A stretch of DNA of 26,790 nucleotides from CAYNFT01 sp964396535 (lineage in GTDB: Bacteria > Chloroflexota > Dehalococcoidia > Dehalococcoidales > UBA2162): assembly GCA_964396535.1 (NCBI GenBank), contig CAYNFT010000020.1:1-26790 (forward strand). Direction: 5' to 3'. Position 1 is the first letter of the stretch. Every line of letters begins with the position of its first letter. This document shows, one piece after another, positions 22,541 through 26,790 of this stretch. Below the pieces are notes generated by a model that worked only from the letters and a program-made list of their open reading frames with translations, searched no databases and was not told the DNA's origin. A program made the translations under genes and the position numbers.

Positions 22541-23323
22541 ATGGGGACTACCGTGATAAATATTGAGAATGCCGTGGTTTCCTACCGGGAGGATGTTGCT
22601 CTTCGGGGTGTATCGTTTAAGGTAGAGTCTGGAGAGTTTGTTGGTATCATTGGGCCTAACGGCGCTGGTAAGACCACACTCCTCACTGTAGTCAATGGCT
22701 TGGGCAAACTGCTTAGCGGTCGAGTGCGGGTCCTGGGAAACTCTCTTACTCCCGGCAATGGCCGTTCACTGAGAAAGAAGGTTGGCTATGTGGCTCAGGT
22801 CGAGAATATTGACCCGCGGATGCCGATGCATGTCCGTGAAGTGGTGATGATAGGTCGCTATGGAGTCTTGGGTTTGTTCCGGAAGCCGGGTAAGCACGAC
22901 TGGGAAATCGTTGACGAGATGCTGGAGCTAGTGGGTATGACTCATCTTGCCCAGCGACCAATCGGTCACCTGTCCGGTGGGGAGCAACAACGGGTGGCTA
23001 TAGCCAGGTGTCTGGCGCAGGAGCCGGAGTTGTTCCTGCTTGATGAGCCGACTGCCTCGCTGGACTGGAAGGCACAAACAGAGATACTGGAGCTGGTGAA
23101 ACAGATTCATGATTCCCGAAAACTCACCACTCTGTTTGTAACCCACGACCTGGATGCCCTTCCCCATACCTGTGACCGCGTGGTACTGATGAAGGACGGG
23201 TTGATTATTGGTGATGGTACTCCCGACAAGCTCATCTCTACGGAAAGCCTCAGCCTCCTCTACAGTATACCGGCATCGGTAGTTGAGGAACGGCAGCCCC
23301 ATATGCACGTCAAGGAGTCTTAG
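22541..23323 (+). CDS. Metal ABC transporter ATP-binding protein (ZnuC/TroB type)
   Basis: 260 residues. Hydrolyses ATP to drive the importer. Walker A GPNGAGKTT is at 38-46, the Q-loop is in YVAQVENID, the signature is LSGGEQQR, Walker B is LFLLDEPTASLD, and the switch His is in VTHDLD. The ATG at 22541 is chosen because the protein opens directly into the first beta strand. The in-frame GTG at 22460 would add 27 residues encoded by the palindromic element, although a GAAGGAG lies before that GTG. It sits between the lipoprotein and the permease; the stop is two bases before the TTG of the permease, with AAGGAG in the end of this gene. Confidence 0.93.
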   Translation: MGTTVINIENAVVSYREDVALRGVSFKVESGEFVGIIGPNGAGKTTLLTVVNGLGKLLSGRVRVLGNSLTPGNGRSLRKKVGYVAQVENIDPRMPMHVREVVMIGRYGVLGLFRKPGKHDWEIVDEMLELVGMTHLAQRPIGHLSGGEQQRVAIARCLAQEPELFLLDEPTASLDWKAQTEILELVKQIHDSRKLTTLFVTHDLDALPHTCDRVVLMKDGLIIGDGTPDKLISTESLSLLYSIPASVVEERQPHMHVKES

Positions 23324-23325
23324 GC

Positions 23326-24180
23326 TTGGATTTATCTATCTTTGGCTATCAGTTCATGCAGAATGCCATCATTTCTACCTTCCTTGGCGGTGTTGCCTGC
23401 GCTACTATAGGTGTTTTCGTGGTATTGATGCATATGCCCTTTATTGGAGTGGCTATGTCACACGCTGCCTTTGCCGGGGCGCTGCTCGGGTTGTGGCTAG
23501 GTTTTAACCCTCTGATAGGTGCTTTTGCTCTCAGTCTGCTAGCGGCAGCTATTATTGGTCCCCTTGCTGACCGTGGGGAATTAAGTCCGGAGACCTCGCT
23601 GGGGGTCATATTTTCTCTTATGCTTGGCATTGCCTTCCTCTTCATGGGACTGATGCCGGGCACCAAATCGGGAGCCCTTGAGCTGCTATGGGGCAGCATT
23701 CTCACCAATACCAGAAGTGATATAATCTTGCTGGCAGTAGTAGCTGCTGTTGTGCTGGGTCTGGTATTTATCTTCTATAAGGAAATCCAGGCTACTGTTT
23801 TCCACCGCGGCATAGCTCTATCTGTGGGTTTACCAGCCACGCTGATTTTATATGGTATCCTGTTCTTAACTGGTGCCACAATTACTGCAAGCCTGCGTTC
23901 TATCGGTGGGCTGCTTATCTTCAGTCTGATTCTGAATCCGGCAGCCGCTGCTTATCAGCTTACCTACAGCATGAAGCGGATGTTCCTGCTGTCGGCGGCT
24001 TTTGGCGTTCTCTCTGGCTGGGTGGGTCTGCTGTTTTCTTATCTTTTCAACATTCCCAGTGGTGCCACCATAGTGGTTACTTCGTCGGTAATCTTTATGG
24101 TAGCCGCCATTTTCTCCCCCAAGAGGAAGGTAAAGGGCTGGCAGCAAAAACCCGTCACAGAGGAGGAGATTGTTTATTAA
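23326..24180 (+). CDS. Metal ABC transporter permease (ZnuB/TroC type)
   Basis: 284 residues with about eight or nine membrane segments from end to end. Conserved features of the family are visible: GGVACATIGVFVVLMHMPFIGVAMSHAAFAG near residue 20, which includes the His often seen in this family, and the LRSIGGLLIFSLILNPAAAA block near residue 190, the region that contacts the ATPase. TTG start, two bases after the ATPase stop, with AAGGAG at 23313-23318, so translation is coupled. It forms the channel of the importer encoded with the two preceding genes. Confidence 0.92.
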   Translation: MDLSIFGYQFMQNAIISTFLGGVACATIGVFVVLMHMPFIGVAMSHAAFAGALLGLWLGFNPLIGAFALSLLAAAIIGPLADRGELSPETSLGVIFSLMLGIAFLFMGLMPGTKSGALELLWGSILTNTRSDIILLAVVAAVVLGLVFIFYKEIQATVFHRGIALSVGLPATLILYGILFLTGATITASLRSIGGLLIFSLILNPAAAAYQLTYSMKRMFLLSAAFGVLSGWVGLLFSYLFNIPSGATIVVTSSVIFMVAAIFSPKRKVKGWQQKPVTEEEIVY

Positions 24181-24203
24181 CCTTAGAGGAATAGTATAGA
24201 AAG

Positions 24204-24334
24204 ATGCTCAGGGCATATTTCAACGAGAGGGCAGCCATCTGGGATGAAAACGTATGTCCGTGGCTGGATTTAACGAAATACAAGTAGAAGATAACAGCGA
24301 CAGTTATCTGGCTATTGCTGAGAAGCCTGAATAG
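24204..24334 (+). pseudogene. Class I SAM-dependent methyltransferase, internally deleted remnant
   Basis: The ATG at 24204 opens LRAYFNERAAIWDENV, the typical start of a class I methyltransferase. In another frame, from about 24260, comes VAGFNEIQVEDNSDSYLAIAEKPE and a stop at 24334, the typical C-terminus of the same family. Everything between, including the SAM-binding Gly-rich loop (roughly 150 residues), is gone and the two ends are out of frame. It therefore fills the gap between the permease gene and nadC with a decayed gene. Family placement is from pattern recognition. Confidence 0.65.
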
Positions 24335-24341
24335 TGAAGGT

Positions 24342-25220
24342 TCAAGGGAGTTTGAGTGTCTGCGGCTCAAGCTCAATGCTGATGTCCAGGGCTTTGGGGG
24401 AGTGGGTGAGAGCACCGATAGAGATAATATCAACCCCGGTCATAGCGGCCGCGCGAACATTTTCTAGGGTGATGCCCCCTGAAGCTTCAGTCTTAATTCC
24501 GCTCGGAAGCGAGCTAACGACACGGCGCATTTCGTCGGGGCTCATATTATCCAGCATAATTATGTCAACCCCGGTCTTAGCTGCTTCCAGGGCTTCTTGA
24601 GCAGTGGTGACTTCTACCTCGACCGTTAAGCCCTGGGGGGCATTCTGTTTAGCCTTGGCTAAAATATCCGTCAGACTCATACCTTGAGCACGCAGTGCTG
24701 CCAGATGGTTGTCCTTAATCAGGACAGCATCACCTAGGTTAAGGCGGTGGTTTTGTCCGCCACCCATACGCACGGCATACTTTTCCAGTAGCCTGAGTCC
24801 GGGGGTGGTCTTGCGAGTATCAACAATCTTGGCAGTGCAGCCCTGTGTTTCGGCTACATATTGAGCAGTTTGTGAAGCAATGCCGCTAAGCCTCTGCAGG
24901 AAATTGAGTGCCACCCTCTCGGCTTTGAGAATGCTGATTACCCTGCCAGAAACGGTGGCTAGTATGTCTCCCGGTTTTATCTTTGCTCCATCTTTAATAA
25001 ACAGTTCAACTTCGAGCGATGAATCGACCCTCAGGAATACCTTCTTAGCTACCTCCCCGCCAGCCAGTATCCCCTCGGCTTTAACCAGCACGGATGCCCT
25101 GCCCTGAAGTTCGGGGGGTATCAGTGCCTCACTGGTCACGTCACCACTACTTAAGTCCTCAGCTAGGGCAAGGTCTATGATGGTATTAACCTGTTCTTTT
25201 GATAGCTCAACTTTACTCAC
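24342..25220 (-). CDS. nadC: Nicotinate-nucleotide diphosphorylase (carboxylating), quinolinate phosphoribosyltransferase
   Basis: 292 residues. Converts quinolinate and PRPP to nicotinate mononucleotide, CO2 and PPi in de novo NAD synthesis, in the cytoplasm. The N-terminal alpha/beta sandwich is followed by the barrel with DTRKTTPG, KYAVRMGGGQNHR, LIKDNH, DIIMLDN and EASGGI motifs for PRPP and quinolinate. Length is standard. The start is GTG at 25220, four bases after the yajC stop, with a weak AGGTTAAG site. nadA and nadB are not in the window. The gene is complete. Confidence 0.95.
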   Translation of the reverse strand: MSKVELSKEQVNTIIDLALAEDLSSGDVTSEALIPPELQGRASVLVKAEGILAGGEVAKKVFLRVDSSLEVELFIKDGAKIKPGDILATVSGRVISILKAERVALNFLQRLSGIASQTAQYVAETQGCTAKIVDTRKTTPGLRLLEKYAVRMGGGQNHRLNLGDAVLIKDNHLAALRAQGMSLTDILAKAKQNAPQGLTVEVEVTTAQEALEAAKTGVDIIMLDNMSPDEMRRVVSSLPSGIKTEASGGITLENVRAAAMTGVDIISIGALTHSPKALDISIELEPQTLKLP

Positions 25221-25224
25221 TTGC

Positions 25225-25515
25225 TTAACCTATTAGTCTCGTTGTATCTCGAGTGTCTCCTTCTCTCTTGAGTATGCCACCTTTGGTCACCCTTACTTTG
25301 GTTCCTGATTCAACTATTAGAACTACGCTGTCCTCGTCAATTCTGTCAACCTGCCCGTACATTCCGCCTGCCGTAATTACCGTATCTCCCTTCTGCAGTT
25401 CAATCACCAATGTGTCATGTTGCTTCTCCCGCTGGCGTAGTGGTCTAATCAGGACGAAATAGAACATTGCCACAAATGCCACCGCAATGAGAATCAAATA
25501 CCAATAACCAGTCAT
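25225..25515 (-). CDS. yajC: Preprotein translocase subunit YajC
   Basis: 96 residues: an N-terminal membrane segment (YLILIAVAFVAMFYFVLIRPLRQR, the family hallmark) followed by a small beta-rich cytoplasmic domain with LQKGDTVITAGGMYGQV. YajC associates with SecDF at the Sec translocase. ATG start with AAGGAGGGG immediately upstream. It lies 14 bases after miaB and 4 before nadC, so the three are probably one transcript; secD and secF are absent here. Confidence 0.93.
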   Translation of the reverse strand: MTGYWYLILIAVAFVAMFYFVLIRPLRQREKQHDTLVIELQKGDTVITAGGMYGQVDRIDEDSVVLIVESGTKVRVTKGGILKREGDTRDTTRLIG

Positions 25516-25529
25516 TTCCCCTCCTTATT

Positions 25530-26789
25530 TTAGTTCGTGCCACTCCAGTCAATCTTGCCTTGCAGTGACCAGGGACTCGTTTTCTCAATTTTAATATTTA
25601 CCAGTTGCCCCAGATGGTCACCGTTATCACTGAAGAATACCAGTTTACCACTTCTAGTCCGACCCTGCCACTTGCCCTTCTTCCTTCCTTCAACCAGAAT
25701 TTCAACTGTCTTACCCAGTAGGCGGGCATTAATTTCGGCGGCGATGCCTTCCTGTAGTTGCTCAACCATGTTTAAGCGCCTCTTTTTCTCGGCGGCCGGG
25801 ATGTTATCCTCAAGCTCCCTGGAGGCAATGGTCCCCGGTCTCGGGGAATAGGCAGCCACATGGACAGTGTCAAACCTTAGCTCGGCTAGCAAGTTAAATG
25901 TCTCTAGGAATTGCTCCTTACTTTCTGAGGGAAAGCCGACAATGACATCGGTGCTGAGGGCCGCCCCGGGTATCTTACTGCGTGTTTCGGCGATAAGGCG
26001 GCGGTAGTGCTCTACGGTATAGCCCCGTCTCATCAGTTTCAGGATGTCATTGTCACCTGACTGGACAGGGAGACAGATTAGCTCACAGACCTTATCCAGA
26101 GAGGCTACTGCTTCGATGAGCTTGGGGCTCATGTCTTTGGGGTGGTTGGTCAGGAAACGCAGGCGAGCCAGTCCATTTATATTATTTAGCTCGTTAAGCA
26201 GGTCAGCCAGATCCGGTTTGTCAGGCAGGTCGTGCCCGTAGGAATCCACATTTTGCCCCAGCAGGGTAACCTCTTTGGCGCCGCTGCGCACCAGCTCTCT
26301 AACCTCGTTGCTTATTTCGGCTACCGGCCGGCTCCTTTCCCGGCCACGGCGGTAGGGAACAATACAATAGGAGCAAAAGTTATCACAGCCCTGAATGATA
26401 GAGACATAGACGCCGGGCGGGAGGTGTTGGGGCAATACTTGACTCCATTCGGCTTTTCCCAGCCACTGTGGGTGGTCTCCGGGTTTAAAAAAGTAGTCAA
26501 CATGGGGGAAGTTCTTCTTAAGCCGGTCGGTATCAGAATTTATCAGACAGCCGGTCAGGGCAAGGGTTAGACCCGGGCGTGCCTTTTTTAGTGGTTTAAG
26601 GGCATTGAGCTTGTTAATGACGCGGTTTTCTGCACTCTGGCGCACCACACAGCTATTGAGCACGATAATATCAGCTTCCTCGGCAGTTGTTGTAGGCTGG
26701 TAGCCCTGTTGCTCAAAGAAGCCGCCGAGCCTCTCCGATTCAGCCTTGTTCATCTGACAACCGATAGTCCAGATATAATACTGTGGCAT
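25530..26789 (-). CDS. miaB: tRNA-2-methylthio-N6-dimethylallyladenosine synthase
   Basis: 419 residues, near the right edge; the ATG at 26789 gives the usual MPQYYIWTIGCQMN opening, so the gene is probably complete, although upstream sequence is not visible. A radical-SAM methylthiotransferase that thiomethylates position A37 of tRNAs reading UNN codons. The N-terminal MTTase domain has Cys11, Cys47 and Cys81 for the auxiliary 4Fe-4S cluster; the radical-SAM CxxxCxxC is C135, C139 and C142 in GCDNFCSYC; a TRAM RNA-binding domain occupies about residues 355-415. Homologous MtaB/RimO enzymes are less likely given the N-terminus and SPRPGT segment. Followed by yajC. Confidence 0.93.
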   Translation of the reverse strand: MPQYYIWTIGCQMNKAESERLGGFFEQQGYQPTTTAEEADIIVLNSCVVRQSAENRVINKLNALKPLKKARPGLTLALTGCLINSDTDRLKKNFPHVDYFFKPGDHPQWLGKAEWSQVLPQHLPPGVYVSIIQGCDNFCSYCIVPYRRGRERSRPVAEISNEVRELVRSGAKEVTLLGQNVDSYGHDLPDKPDLADLLNELNNINGLARLRFLTNHPKDMSPKLIEAVASLDKVCELICLPVQSGDNDILKLMRRGYTVEHYRRLIAETRSKIPGAALSTDVIVGFPSESKEQFLETFNLLAELRFDTVHVAAYSPRPGTIASRELEDNIPAAEKKRRLNMVEQLQEGIAAEINARLLGKTVEILVEGRKKGKWQGRTRSGKLVFFSDNGDHLGQLVNIKIEKTSPWSLQGKIDWSGTN

Positions 26790-26790
26790 T

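Overview
This is a 26.8 kb chromosomal stretch from what looks like an uncultured, anaerobic bacterium, most plausibly Chloroflexota (Dehalococcoidia-like). That placement is inferred from gene style: many GTG/TTG starts, a CooT-type nickel protein, a cytoplasmic molybdopterin oxidoreductase, and small dispersed palindromic elements. No rRNA, tRNA, CRISPR, integrase or transposase was seen, so the lineage is not proven by a marker gene.

Layout. (1) 167-5834, minus strand: a catabolic-looking block. A molybdopterin oxidoreductase and its two-cluster 4Fe-4S partner are followed by a cupin, a polysaccharide-deacetylase-like protein and a carbon-nitrogen hydrolase that survives only as an N-terminal stub. 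Next come a zinc-ribbon membrane protein and a separately promoted cyclase (kynurenine-formamidase-like). (2) 6080-6676: a solitary conserved-type hypothetical protein. (3) 6739-8779, minus: argC overlapping a two-TM RCK potassium channel. (4) 8780-9290: a 511-base gap holding a cluster of perfect hairpins and the folC promoter. (5) 9291-19365, plus: folC followed by SIX consecutive MATE-family efflux genes (about 8.7 kb). Four of the five spacers between the MATE genes contain a relic of the 3' end of folC, so the repeat unit that was amplified ran from the folC tail through a MATE gene. (6) 19471-19734, minus: a small SWIM zinc-finger protein with a terminator-like leader. (7) 19984-24180, plus: dtd, a Fur-family regulator, a small His-containing helical protein, a CooT-like nickel protein, and a metal-type ABC importer (lipoprotein, ATPase, permease). 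The regulator and the CooT pair are each preceded by a TGCAW-N4-TTGCA motif, close to the Nur (nickel uptake regulator) box as I remember it. (8) 24204-24334: a methyltransferase reduced to its two ends. (9) 24342-26789, minus: miaB, yajC and nadC.

How it fits together. Two loci look like functional units of special interest. One is the folC-linked MATE array, where paralogs differ at the predicted TM7 cation-binding acid (Glu in four, Gln in two) and look mosaic. The other is a probable metal, perhaps nickel, homeostasis block: regulator, operator, intracellular Ni protein and an importer whose binding protein lacks the usual His ligands. The molybdoenzyme operon may act on an aromatic or hydroxylated substrate, but the substrate cannot be read from the sequence. 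The window also shows steady gene decay (nitrilase stub, methyltransferase remnant, folC relics).
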